From NCBI GenBank assembly GCA_902799245.1, contig CADBZY010000004.1:1-64000 (forward strand): a stretch of 64,000 nucleotides of DNA, read 5' to 3'. The notes beneath the pieces are model-generated. The model saw nothing but the letters and a program-made list of their open reading frames with translations. It did no database searches and was not told where the DNA came from. Of the stretch, positions 1-7,814 are shown one piece after another. Within the stretch, counting starts at the first letter, position 1. Every line of letters begins with the position of its first letter. Origin of the DNA: an uncultured Ruminococcus sp. (GTDB taxonomy: Bacteria > Bacillota > Clostridia > Oscillospirales > Acutalibacteraceae). Position numbers and translations under genes: made by a program.

Positions 1-666
1 AATGCTCGTGTCGAATACCCTGATGCGCGGCGCATAGGTGGATTTGACAATGCTGTCGATTTCCCTGCCGATCACCGTGTTGGGGCGCACCATCGTCATG
101 AGAATCCCGTCGATTTGCAGGCTCGGATTGATGGTCTTGCGCACTCTGGATACCGTTTGCAGCAGCAGTTCCAGCCCTTTCGCGGAGAGATAATGCTGCT
201 GGGTGGGGATAATCACGCTGTCCGCCGCCGCCAGCGCATTGAGCGTCAGCACGCCGAGCGACGGGGTGCAGTCGATCAGCACATAGTCGTAATCGCGTTT
301 CACCGTGTCAAGATACTGTGACAGCAGCCTCTCGCGGCTCATGGCGTTGACCATGCGAACCTCCGTGCCGGACAGCAGGATGTTCGACGGCAGAAGGTCA
401 AAGCCCTCCGAGTGGTGAATGATGCCTTCGCGCGGGTCAAAGGGCGTGTCGTCCATGATATTCTGGATGATGTTGCCCACCGTTACCGGCAGATCGTCCG
501 GCTGGCTCACGCCGAGCGATACCGTCAGGCTCGCCTGAGAATCTGCATCCACCAGCAGTACCCTCCGTCCGAGCTGTGTCAGTCCCGCACCGAGGTTTGC
601 CGCCGTGGTTGTCTTGCCTACGCCGCCCTTCTGGTTGGCGATGGCAATGACTTTGGTTTGGTTCAT
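1..666 (-). CDS. parA: ParA/Soj-family chromosome-partitioning ATPase (C-terminus cut by window edge)
   Basis: Deviant Walker-type ATPase that partitions DNA with a ParB partner, which would lie beyond the left edge. The first 222 codons are visible. The protein opens MNQTKVIAIANQKGGVGKTT, the classic ParA P-loop with the signature lysine at residue 14; Walker A' (VLLVDADSQAS) and Walker B (DYVLIDCTPSLG) follow in the expected order. There is no N-terminal HTH, so this is the short Soj type found on chromosomes and some plasmids. The ATG at 666 is preceded by AGGAAGGAG. Two minus-strand terminator-like hairpins lie just upstream (688-718 and 748-796), so read-through or attenuation may control it. 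MinD or Mrp ATPases are unlikely given the Walker A' context. Confidence 0.93.
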   Translation of the reverse strand, partial: MNQTKVIAIANQKGGVGKTTTAANLGAGLTQLGRRVLLVDADSQASLTVSLGVSQPDDLPVTVGNIIQNIMDDTPFDPREGIIHHSEGFDLLPSNILLSGTEVRMVNAMSRERLLSQYLDTVKRDYDYVLIDCTPSLGVLTLNALAAADSVIIPTQQHYLSAKGLELLLQTVSRVRKTINPSLQIDGILMTMVRPNTVIGREIDSIVKSTYAPRIRVFDTSI

Positions 667-687
667 GTGATTTGCTCCTTCCTCATA

Positions 688-718
688 AAAAAATTTAGCC
701 GACTGTTTCCAGACGGCT
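688..718 (-). terminator. Hairpin with U-tract directly upstream of the parA ribosome-binding site
   Basis: Read on the minus strand, AGCCG-T-CTG-GAAA-CAG-T-CGGCT forms a compact hairpin with a GAAA tetraloop (697-718), followed by AAATTTTTTT. It ends about 20 nt before the parA start, so termination here would block parA expression. Its 5' arm can also pair with the 3' arm of the hairpin at 756-794. Confidence 0.55.
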
Positions 719-747
719 ATGTACAATACGGTTTGGTTTTTCGGGCA

Positions 748-796
748 ACAAAAAAAGCCGTCCGTTTATGTGGAAAATACATAAACAAACGGCTTA
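748..796 (-). terminator. Rho-independent terminator after the 60-aa gene
   Basis: On the minus strand an AGCCGT..GTTTATGT stem with a two-base internal mismatch (arms 756-771 and 779-794) is followed by seven T residues. It lies 13 bp downstream of the small gene at 809-991. Confidence 0.75.
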
Positions 797-808
797 CGGA
801 ATTGTGCC

Positions 809-991
809 TTATCTCGCAGGGATGCTCCTGACCTTTTTCACCTTCGCGCTGGCGATTTTATAGATCAGCTCATCCACGCAGTCGGTGTATCTGCCTTGCC
901 GGATCAAGTCATTTTTCAATTCGACAAGGCTATGTAACAGCAGACGTTTTTCTTCGTTCGTCAGATTCACGCGGGTTTTCTTTTCAAACAT
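809..991 (-). CDS. Small conserved-type hypothetical protein (60 aa)
   Basis: A 60-residue basic, helical protein (MFEKKTRVNLTNEEKRLLLH..., ending KVKKVRSIPAR). No signal peptide or membrane segment is seen and I do not recognise the family. The start is chosen because ATG 991 has a strong AAGGAGG 8 nt upstream; the frame extends further upstream without another supported start. It has its own consensus promoter (1037-1065) and terminator (748-796), so it is a real transcription unit. Its charged helix-rich composition would fit a small RNA- or protein-binding factor, but that is only inference. Confidence 0.7.
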   Translation of the reverse strand: MFEKKTRVNLTNEEKRLLLHSLVELKNDLIRQGRYTDCVDELIYKIASAKVKKVRSIPAR

Positions 992-1036
992 GGGGCAGTC
1001 CTCCTTGAATTTGTCTGGGATTATGTTTGGAATTAC

Positions 1037-1065
1037 ATTATATATTAGAAAGACAGCAGATTCAA
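1037..1065 (-). promoter_or_regulatory. SigA-type promoter of the 60-aa gene
   Basis: On the minus strand TTGAAT (1060-1065), a 17-bp spacer, then TATAAT (1037-1042). It lies 46 bp upstream of the start at 991. Confidence 0.75.
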
Positions 1066-1094
1066 ATGTACAACTATGCTTCCTGAAAACACAA

Positions 1095-1131
1095 CAAAGG
1101 CGTATTGACCTTTCTTCAGTCAATACGCCTA
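1095..1131 (-). terminator. Perfect 11-bp hairpin, probable minus-strand terminator
   Basis: GGCGTATTGAC (1099-1109) and its exact complement (1119-1129) flank a 9-nt loop. On the minus strand the stem is followed by the T-rich TTTGTTGTGTTTT. It could end transcription coming from ppdK. Confidence 0.5.
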
Positions 1132-1361
1132 TGGGAATGATTTGTATGATTGATGATTTTTCTCAGCGGAATTCGTTCTTGGAAGACTGCTTTGTCAAAA
1201 TATCTCTCAAATAGTTAAGTTTGAGAGTATATCATTCAAGGTCGATGAATACTGTCACGACAGTTTCACGCCACTGATTCTTTCTGACATACTGGTGATT
1301 TGCCCGTCGATAGGCGGCTGCGTCCTCAAAACTCGGATGAATTTCAAAGGACAGGAAACTC
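1131..1361. other. Intergenic stretch downstream of ppdK
   Basis: No supported gene. It holds an 8-bp inverted repeat CTCTCAAA/TTTGAGAG (1203-1226), which on the minus strand is followed by ATATTTTG and may be a weak first terminator for ppdK. The open frame reading into the ppdK 3' end here has no start or ribosome-binding site. Confidence 0.5.
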
Positions 1362-3986
1362 CTACCTACTTGCGATAGCTGCCTGTGCAGCTGCCAGTCT
1401 TGCGATCGGCACGCGGAAAGGCGAGCAGGAAACGTAGTCCAGACCGATCTTGTGGCAGAACTCAACGGACGAAGGATCGCCGCCGTGCTCACCGCAGATA
1501 CCGATGTGGAGGGAAGGATTGACGGGCTTGCCGAGCTTGATAGCCATTTCCATCAGCTTGCCGACACCGGTCTGATCGAGCTTTGCGAACGGATCGTTTT
1601 CAAAGATCTTGGTGTCATAGTAAGCGGTGAGGAACTTGCCGGCGTCGTCACGGGAGAAGCCGAAGGTCATCTGAGTGAGGTCGTTGGTGCCGAAGCAGAA
1701 GAAGTCTGCTTCCTTAGCGATGTCGTCAGCGGTGAGAGCAGCTCTCGGGATCTCGATCATGGTACCGACTTCGTACTTGAGCTCAACGCCTGCTGCAGCG
1801 ATTTCTGCGTCAGCGGTCTCAACGACGAACTTCTTGACGAACTTGAGCTCCTTGACTTCGCCAACCAGCGGAATCATGATTTCAGGCTCGACCTTCCAGT
1901 CGGGATGCTTCTTCTGAACGTTGATAGCGGCGCGGATGACAGCCTTTGTCTGCATCTTTGCGATTTCGGGGTAGGTGACAGCCAGACGGCAGCCGCGGTG
2001 ACCCATCATCGGGTTGAATTCATGCAGGGAAGCGATGATCGTCTTGATGTCCTCGACGGTCTTGCCCTGTGTCTTTGCGAGAGCTTCAATGTCAGCTTCC
2101 TCAGTGGGAACGAACTCATGGAGAGGCGGATCCAGGAAGCGGATAGTGACAGGATTGCCTTCGAGAGCCTCATAGAGAGCCTCAAAGTCGCTCTGCTGCA
2201 TGGGAAGGATCTTTTCGAGAGCCTTTTCTCTCTCTTCGAGAGTGCTGGAGCAGATCATCTCACGGAAAGCGTCGATTCTGCCGTCGCCGAAGAACATGTG
2301 CTCTGTACGGCAGAGGCCGATGCCTTCTGCGCCGAGCTCACGGGCCTTCTTGGCGTCAGCGGGTGTATCAGCGTTGGTGCGGACCTTCAGGGTTCTGTAC
2401 TTGTCAGCCCAAGCCATAACTCTGCCGAACTCGCCGGCGATGGTTGCGGGAACGGTGGGGATAATTTCGCCGTAGATGTTACCGGTGGTACCGTCGATGG
2501 AGATCGGGTCGCCTTCGTTGAAGGTCTTGCCTGCGAGAGTGAACTTCTTGTTCTCTTCGTCCATAGCGATTTCGGAGCAGCCGGAAACGCAGCAGGTACC
2601 CATACCGCGGGCAACAACGGCTGCGTGAGAGGTCATACCGCCGCGAACGGTGAGGATGCCCTGTGCGGCCTTCATACCGGTGATGTCTTCAGGAGAGGTC
2701 TCGAGTCTGACGAGAACAACCTTCTCGCCTCTCTCTTTCCAAGCAACAGCGTCCTCAGCGGTGAAGACGATCTTGCCGCAAGCAGCGCCGGGAGAAGCGC
2801 CGAGGCCCTTGCCGATCGGTGTAGCAGCCTTGAGGGACTTTGCGTCAAACTGCGGATGGAGAAGGGTGTCGAGGTTGCGGGGATCGATCATAGCGACAGC
2901 TTCCTGCTCGGTTCTCATACCCTCGTCAACGAGGTCGCAGGCGATCTTGAGAGCAGCCTGAGCGGTTCTCTTGCCGTTTCTGGTCTGGAGCATGTAGAGC
3001 TTGCCGTGTTCAACGGTGAACTCCATATCCTGCATGTCTCTGTAGTGATCTTCCAGGGTCTTGCAGACCTGCTTGAACTGTGCAAATGCCTCGGGGAACT
3101 TCTGCTCCATCTCGGTGATGTGCATAGGAGTACGCACGCCGGCGACAACGTCTTCGCCCTGTGCGTTGGTGAGGAACTCACCGAACAGACCCTTAGCGCC
3201 TGTTGCGGGGTCACGGGTGAAAGCAACGCCTGTGCCGCAGTCGTCGCCCATGTTACCGAATGCCATGGACTGAACGTTGACAGCGGTACCCCAGGAATAG
3301 GGGATGTCGTTGTCACGGCGGTAAACGTTAGCTCTGGGGTTGTCCCAGGAACGGAAAACAGCCATGATAGCGCCCATGAGCTGCTCCTTAGGATCGGACG
3401 GGAAGTCAGTGCCGATCTTTGCCTTGTACTCAGCCTTGAACTGGTTTGCAAGCTCCTTCAGATCGTCAGCATCAAGCTCAACGTCCTGCTTAACGCCCTT
3501 CTTTTCCTTCATGGCGTCGATGAGCTGCTCAAAATACTTCTTGCCGACTTCCATAACGACGTCGGAATACATCTGGATAAATCTTCTGTAGCAGTCCCAA
3601 GCCCAACGGGGATTGCCGGACTGTGCAGCGATGGTCTCTACAACCTCTTCGTTCAGACCGAGGTTGAGGATGGTGTCCATCATACCGGGCATAGAAGCTC
3701 TTGCGCCGGAACGGACAGAAACGAGAAGGGGATTCTCTTTGTCGCCGAACTTTTTGCCGGTGATCTCTTCCATCTTGACGATGTACTCGTTGATCTGACC
3801 CATGATCTCGTCGTTGATCTTCTTGCCGTCCTCATAGTACTGGGTGCAGGCTTCGGTGGTGATGGTGAAGCCCTGGGGAACCGGCAGACCGATGTTGGTC
3901 ATTTCAGCCAGGTTAGCGCCCTTACCGCCGAGAAGCTCGCGCATGTTGGCGTTGCCTTCGCTGAAAAGGTAAACCCATTTTCTCAT
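1362..3986 (-). CDS. ppdK: Pyruvate, phosphate dikinase
   Basis: Interconverts pyruvate + ATP + Pi and PEP + AMP + PPi, a reversible glycolytic/gluconeogenic step common in anaerobic Clostridia. At 874 residues it has the length of the well-studied Clostridium symbiosum enzyme. The N-terminal nucleotide-binding half starts MRKWVYLFSEGN; the swivelling domain carries the phosphorylatable His in GGMTSHAAVVARGMG (about residue 454); the C-terminal PEP/pyruvate barrel has the catalytic Cys831 in GICGEHGG. AGGAGG precedes the ATG. It is transcribed alone, divergently from glmU, with an upstream extended -10 promoter candidate. The cytoplasm also encodes pyruvate kinase (32298-34052), so both routes between PEP and pyruvate are present. 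Confidence 0.98.
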   Translation of the reverse strand: MRKWVYLFSEGNANMRELLGGKGANLAEMTNIGLPVPQGFTITTEACTQYYEDGKKINDEIMGQINEYIVKMEEITGKKFGDKENPLLVSVRSGARASMPGMMDTILNLGLNEEVVETIAAQSGNPRWAWDCYRRFIQMYSDVVMEVGKKYFEQLIDAMKEKKGVKQDVELDADDLKELANQFKAEYKAKIGTDFPSDPKEQLMGAIMAVFRSWDNPRANVYRRDNDIPYSWGTAVNVQSMAFGNMGDDCGTGVAFTRDPATGAKGLFGEFLTNAQGEDVVAGVRTPMHITEMEQKFPEAFAQFKQVCKTLEDHYRDMQDMEFTVEHGKLYMLQTRNGKRTAQAALKIACDLVDEGMRTEQEAVAMIDPRNLDTLLHPQFDAKSLKAATPIGKGLGASPGAACGKIVFTAEDAVAWKERGEKVVLVRLETSPEDITGMKAAQGILTVRGGMTSHAAVVARGMGTCCVSGCSEIAMDEENKKFTLAGKTFNEGDPISIDGTTGNIYGEIIPTVPATIAGEFGRVMAWADKYRTLKVRTNADTPADAKKARELGAEGIGLCRTEHMFFGDGRIDAFREMICSSTLEEREKALEKILPMQQSDFEALYEALEGNPVTIRFLDPPLHEFVPTEEADIEALAKTQGKTVEDIKTIIASLHEFNPMMGHRGCRLAVTYPEIAKMQTKAVIRAAINVQKKHPDWKVEPEIMIPLVGEVKELKFVKKFVVETADAEIAAAGVELKYEVGTMIEIPRAALTADDIAKEADFFCFGTNDLTQMTFGFSRDDAGKFLTAYYDTKIFENDPFAKLDQTGVGKLMEMAIKLGKPVNPSLHIGICGEHGGDPSSVEFCHKIGLDYVSCSPFRVPIARLAAAQAAIASR

Positions 3987-4045
3987 GTGTGAAAAACCTC
4001 CTGGAAATCACTGAATGATTTCGTAATTTAGCTTTCGTACGCCCA

Positions 4046-4065
4046 TTGCATTTTAAGCAATGCAA
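4046..4065. repeat. Inverted repeat in the ppdK 5' leader
   Basis: TTGCATT and its complement AATGCAA flank a 6-nt loop. It lies between the candidate promoter and the ribosome-binding site of ppdK and could be an operator or an mRNA hairpin. Confidence 0.4.
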
Positions 4066-4093
4066 AAAACGCAACTCGTACATTGCTTAGTAT

Positions 4094-4122
4094 ATGATAG
4101 CACATAGTTTCCACAAAATCCA
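4094..4122 (-). promoter_or_regulatory. Candidate ppdK promoter (extended -10)
   Basis: On the minus strand TGGATT (4117-4122), 17 bp, then TGC-TATCAT (-10 at 4094-4099). An overlapping TTGTGG/TATACT pair with 16-bp spacing is an alternative. Confidence 0.5.
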
Positions 4123-4159
4123 GTGCTTTTACAAATATTTCATATTTTTTTTGAAATTT

Positions 4160-4222
4160 TTTCCTGCGCCTCTCAGCCCAGGCCATCACCCCACAGTTAT
4201 TGCCGGTGATCGGTACAGGAAA
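4160..4222. ncRNA. Candidate structured RNA element (three-way junction) of unknown family
   Basis: Nested complementary segments form P1 TTTCCTG/CAGGAAA (4160-4166 with 4216-4222), P2 GCCT/AGGC (4168-4171 with 4180-4183) and P3 ATCACC/GGTGAT (4185-4190 with 4205-4210). It sits GC-rich in an otherwise very AT-rich intergenic region, between the ppdK and glmU promoters. Orientation is unknown and no U-tract follows on either strand. I do not recognise a riboswitch family. Confidence 0.35.
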
Positions 4223-4417
4223 GGTGAAAATGTTATCGTCATATATCTGATAATATGTCCATTTATACGGACAGATGATAAAAAAATACTAAGAGTAGGT
4301 ACAGTGATGTATGGTTTTCCTTTCAAATAAAAACAGATAATATTCATTCGTTTTTTGTGTTTGTTTTGTGTAAACTGTAGAAGTAATTTTTCAGAAGCAA
4401 AAAATACAAAATTTGAC

Positions 4418-4445
4418 TTGAAATAATGATATAAAAATGTAATAA
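4418..4445 (+). promoter_or_regulatory. Candidate glmU promoter
   Basis: TTGAAA (4418-4423), a 16-bp spacer and TAATAA (4440-4445); an overlapping TTGACT at 4413 is an alternative -35. It would start the glmU-prs-pth transcript about 95 bp before glmU. Confidence 0.45.
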
Positions 4446-4543
4446 TATTTTTATATGTTTGTCATCTTTCGTGTTATCAAATCAATCGTCAGATCAAGCA
4501 CACTGGCAAAATGAATAAACCAAATAAGGAGCTGAATGTAAAA

Positions 4544-5989
4544 ATGGTTTCGGTTTCCAGTCAGAATACCGCGGTGTTTTCCGAGCCTATCCGTTCCCAC
4601 AGCGTATGCGCCATTGTATTGGCCGCCGGCGAAGGAAAGCGTATGAAATCCAAGAAGCCAAAGGCAATGATGGAGGTTCTCTTCAAGCCGATGCTCGGCT
4701 GGGTCATCGACTCGGTGCGAGAGGCGGGCGTCAATGACGTCTGCGTCGTCACAGGTCATCTGGAAGAGGTCATCAAGGACTATTTAGCAAAGAATTACAC
4801 GGGTGAAAAAGCCTGTTCCACTGTGACGCAGACAGAGCGCAAAGGTACAGGTCACGCCGTCATGATGGCAAAGTCTTTCTTAGAAGCGCACAGAGGTGGC
4901 AGCGTGCTGATTCTCAACGGCGACGCGCCTTTCATGGACTCCCGCAATATTTCCAATTCCTTCTATTACCACGAAGCGCAGAGCAACTGCGTCACCGTCA
5001 TTTCTGCAATGCTCGACGACCCGACAGGCTACGGCAGAATTCTCCGCGCCGCCGACGGCAGACTGATGGCCATTGTGGAACATAAGGAAGCCACCATGGA
5101 GCAGCTCGCGGTAAAGGAAGTCAATTCCGGCGCCTATTGGTTCAATGTGGACGCGCTGCTTTCAGTGCTCGATACCAACCACATCAAACAAAGCTCCGTC
5201 ACCGGGGAATACTACCTTCCCGATGCGGTCAAACTCCTCGGCGCTGCGGCCAACGCTTTTACTGCCGACAACGCAAGCGTTGTCATGGGTGCAAATGATC
5301 CGGTTCAGCTCAACGAACTCAATCAGATTGCCCGCACTGCCGTTCTGAATAAAATGATTGCCGACGGCGTTTCGCTTACCTGCACGGACGGAGTCATCAT
5401 CGGCCCCGACGTGAGCATAGAGACTGGCACAGTGATTCTCCCCGGAACAATCCTAAAAGGCAAGGTATCGATCGGAAGCGACTGCACAATCGGCCCGAAT
5501 ACAATGATAGAGAATTCCACTGTTCACGACCGAGTGATTATCAACGCGAGCCAGGTCAAACAGAGCGAAATATTTGACGGCACTGACATAGGTCCCTTTT
5601 CACAGATCAGACCCAACTGCAAGATCGGTCCCAAGGTACATATCGGCGATTTTGTGGAGGTCAAGAATTCCGTCCTCGACGAAGGCACCAAGGTTGCGCA
5701 TCTGACTTATGTGGGCGACAGCGATGTGGGCAAGCGTGTCAACTTCGGCTGCGGATGTGTCACCGTCAATTATGACGGTCAGCACAAAGCACGCTGCACC
5801 GTGGGCGACGACTGCTTTATCGGATGCAATACAAACCTCGTGGCGCCGGTCAGTATCGGCGCAGGAGCATACACCGCGGCTGGCTCCACCATAACCGATG
5901 ACATTCCGTCCGACGCCCTGGGAATCGCCCGTGCGCGTCAGGTGGTAAAGGACGGCTGGGCAGCGGTAAAGCGCTCCGAAAAGAAATAA
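4544..5989 (+). CDS. glmU: Bifunctional GlcNAc-1-P uridyltransferase / GlcN-1-P acetyltransferase
   Basis: Makes UDP-GlcNAc for peptidoglycan and other glycans. The N-terminal nucleotidyltransferase opens with AIVLAAGEGKRMKSKKPK and contains the LNGDAPF metal/substrate loop; the C-terminal left-handed beta-helix (from roughly residue 255) carries hexapeptide repeats and the acetyltransferase signature GDFVEVKNS...AHLTYVGDSDVG. AAGGAG lies 12 nt before the ATG at 4544; an in-frame ATG 33 bp upstream has no ribosome-binding site. Either start leaves an unusual leader of 25-40 residues before the LAAG motif. First gene of glmU-prs-pth, in the order of the Bacillus gcaD-prs-spoVC-mfd region. Confidence 0.95.
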   Translation: MVSVSSQNTAVFSEPIRSHSVCAIVLAAGEGKRMKSKKPKAMMEVLFKPMLGWVIDSVREAGVNDVCVVTGHLEEVIKDYLAKNYTGEKACSTVTQTERKGTGHAVMMAKSFLEAHRGGSVLILNGDAPFMDSRNISNSFYYHEAQSNCVTVISAMLDDPTGYGRILRAADGRLMAIVEHKEATMEQLAVKEVNSGAYWFNVDALLSVLDTNHIKQSSVTGEYYLPDAVKLLGAAANAFTADNASVVMGANDPVQLNELNQIARTAVLNKMIADGVSLTCTDGVIIGPDVSIETGTVILPGTILKGKVSIGSDCTIGPNTMIENSTVHDRVIINASQVKQSEIFDGTDIGPFSQIRPNCKIGPKVHIGDFVEVKNSVLDEGTKVAHLTYVGDSDVGKRVNFGCGCVTVNYDGQHKARCTVGDDCFIGCNTNLVAPVSIGAGAYTAAGSTITDDIPSDALGIARARQVVKDGWAAVKRSEKK

Positions 5990-6080
5990 GACACCCCTGC
6001 AAGCAAGGCTGCGGAAACCACTCCCCGCATCCATTATACATATATCATCTTTTCTAACATCTTATCAGGAGGAAGTAAAA

Positions 6081-7052
6081 ATGATTCTCAGCAACAAAAG
6101 TCTCCACGGTACAGAAATCAAGATCTTCTCATGCAATTCCAACATGAAGCTCGCGCAGGACATCTGCGACATCTTAGGGCAGCCTATGGGAAGAAGCGAT
6201 GTTACCAAATTCAGCGACGGCGAGATCTCTGTATCGCTCAAGGAATCCGTCCGCGGCAAGGACTGTTTTGTCATTCAGTCTACCAGCGATCCCGTTAACG
6301 ATAACCTCATGGAAATGCTGATCATGATTGATGCCCTCAAAAGAGCATCGGCAAGCAGAATCACGGCTGTTATTCCTTACATGGGTTATGCCCGTCAGGA
6401 CAGAAAGGCAAAGGCGAGAGATCCGATCTCCGCTAAGCTCTGTGCCGACCTTATTACCACCGCCGGTGCCGACCGTGTGCTGACCATGGATCTCCATGCG
6501 GCTCAGATTCAGGGCTTTTTCAACATTCCTGTTGACCATCTGCTGGGCGCACCCATTCTCGCAAAGTACTTCAAGGAAAAGATGGGCGACAAGAACAACG
6601 AGTATATGTGTGTATCTCCCGACCTCGGTTCCGTTACCCGTGTGAGAAATTTTGCCCAGAGACTTGACTGCCCCATCGCTATCATCGACAAGCGCCGTCA
6701 GAAGGCCAACGTCAGCGAGGTTATGAACATTATCGGCGACGTCAGCGGCAAGAAGATTCTCCTGATAGATGATATGGTGGACACAGCCGGCACCATCTGC
6801 AACGCGGCGGAAGCTCTCGTTAAGCACGGCGCGGTTGAGGTATCGGCATGTGCGACACATGCGGTTCTCAGCGGTCCGGCACTCCAGAGAATAGAAGCCA
6901 GCCCCATTAAAGAATTTATCTTCCTCGATACCATTCACCTCGGCAAGGAAAAGATGCTCGACAAGTTTACTATTCTCAGCACAGCTCCTTATTTCGCGGA
7001 TGCCATCCGCAGGGTATACAGTGATGAACCTATTTCCATTATCTTTGACTAA
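6081..7052 (+). CDS. prs: Ribose-phosphate pyrophosphokinase (PRPP synthetase)
   Basis: Converts ribose 5-phosphate + ATP to PRPP, the precursor of nucleotides, His, Trp and NAD. Its 323 residues match class I enzymes. Visible signatures are the early DGEISVSLKESVRGKDCFVIQ segment, the ATP/metal-binding DLHAAQIQGFF motif, and the PRPP loop LLIDDMVDTAGT near residue 235. A strong AGGAGG precedes the ATG. It follows glmU by 91 bp with no terminator between, so it is probably co-transcribed. Cytosolic, hexameric in the family. The hypoxanthine phosphoribosyltransferase at 52260-52796 uses its product. Confidence 0.97.
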   Translation: MILSNKSLHGTEIKIFSCNSNMKLAQDICDILGQPMGRSDVTKFSDGEISVSLKESVRGKDCFVIQSTSDPVNDNLMEMLIMIDALKRASASRITAVIPYMGYARQDRKAKARDPISAKLCADLITTAGADRVLTMDLHAAQIQGFFNIPVDHLLGAPILAKYFKEKMGDKNNEYMCVSPDLGSVTRVRNFAQRLDCPIAIIDKRRQKANVSEVMNIIGDVSGKKILLIDDMVDTAGTICNAAEALVKHGAVEVSACATHAVLSGPALQRIEASPIKEFIFLDTIHLGKEKMLDKFTILSTAPYFADAIRRVYSDEPISIIFD

Positions 7053-7092
7053 TATTGCGCATAAGAACACAATAATACTTCATTAATCCACA

Positions 7093-7130
7093 GGCAGGGC
7101 AATCCCGTTCAGACGGTTGTCCTGCCCTTT
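7093..7130 (+). terminator. Hairpin between prs and pth (possible attenuator)
   Basis: GGCAGGGCAA (7093-7102) pairs with TTGTCCTGCC (7117-7126) with one G-U pair and an inner CCGT/ACGG extension. Only a short, interrupted T-run follows, so it is likely a partial terminator or a processing site. Confidence 0.5.
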
Positions 7131-7192
7131 GGGGTTATACCTGTATTTTGAAAACTGTTATCGATAACTGCATCCAGAGAAGAGGTACAATA

Positions 7193-7786
7193 ATGTTCGG
7201 CATGAACAAACCAAAGAATATTGACTGGCTGGTGGTGGGTCTCGGCAATCCCGGCAAGAAATACCAGGGAACACGCCACAACGCCGGATTTATGGCGGCC
7301 GACGCCCTTGCAAAGCGGTTGAATATGAATGTGGACCGTCTGAAATTCCATGCTCTCATCGGAGATGGAATGTGCGGTGAGAAGCGGATACTGCTGGCCA
7401 AGCCGCAGACTTTCATGAATTTATCGGGGCAGGCAGTTGATGAAATCATGCAATTTTACAAGATACCGCCTGAGAGACTGCTGGTGATGTGCGACGACAT
7501 ATCCCTTGACCCCGGCAAGCTGCGCATACGGCGCAAGGGGTCGCACGGAGGTCAGAACGGTATGCGGAACATCATCGACATGGTGGAAAGCAGTGATTTC
7601 TGCCGCATCAAGTTAGGCATCGGCGCCAAGCCGCATCCCGATTACAATCTTGCCGACTGGGTGCTGAGTCATTTTACCGTCGGAGAACTGAAGGAAATGG
7701 AGGAGTCTGCCTCCAAGGCCGCCGAGGCCGCCGAGATGATTGTCAACGGCCAGATTGACAAAGCCATGAATATGTTCAACTCTTAA
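7193..7786 (+). CDS. pth: Peptidyl-tRNA hydrolase
   Basis: Releases tRNA from prematurely dropped peptidyl-tRNAs. The 197-residue protein has the family N-terminus VVGLGNPGKKYQGTRHNAG, containing the catalytic His in TRHN and the conserved Asn of LGNPG, then MCDDISLDPGKLRIR with the catalytic Asp and GSHGGQNGMRNI. The start at 7193 is chosen because GAAGAGG lies just upstream and the protein then begins close to the conserved strand; an upstream in-frame ATG at 7148 would add an unconserved 15-residue leader. It lies in the conserved glmU-prs-pth-mfd neighbourhood. Confidence 0.96.
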   Translation: MFGMNKPKNIDWLVVGLGNPGKKYQGTRHNAGFMAADALAKRLNMNVDRLKFHALIGDGMCGEKRILLAKPQTFMNLSGQAVDEIMQFYKIPPERLLVMCDDISLDPGKLRIRRKGSHGGQNGMRNIIDMVESSDFCRIKLGIGAKPHPDYNLADWVLSHFTVGELKEMEESASKAAEAAEMIVNGQIDKAMNMFNS

Positions 7787-7814
7787 AACAAGTAAAACGG
7801 AGGTATCCTGCGTA

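Noticed and set aside
1232-1492. 86-codon minus-strand frame crossing the ppdK 3' end
   Set aside because: It overlaps ppdK in another frame, and no ribosome-binding site or homology is recognised.
1452-3992. 846-codon open frame antisense to ppdK
   Set aside because: Composition is that of an antisense shadow of a strongly codon-biased gene; no ribosome-binding site or family motif. The same holds for the long antisense frames opposite mfd (11929-13068) and pheT (54947-56311).
4160-4210. TPP-riboswitch-like GGGGTG...GGCTGAGAGG on the minus strand
   Set aside because: The conserved 3' half of the TPP aptamer (ACCTGATCTGGATAAT...) is absent, and the segment lies upstream of the likely ppdK promoter.
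4094-4330. 78-codon plus-strand frame between ppdK and glmU
   Set aside because: No ribosome-binding site, low-quality composition, and it runs through the structured element and promoter region.
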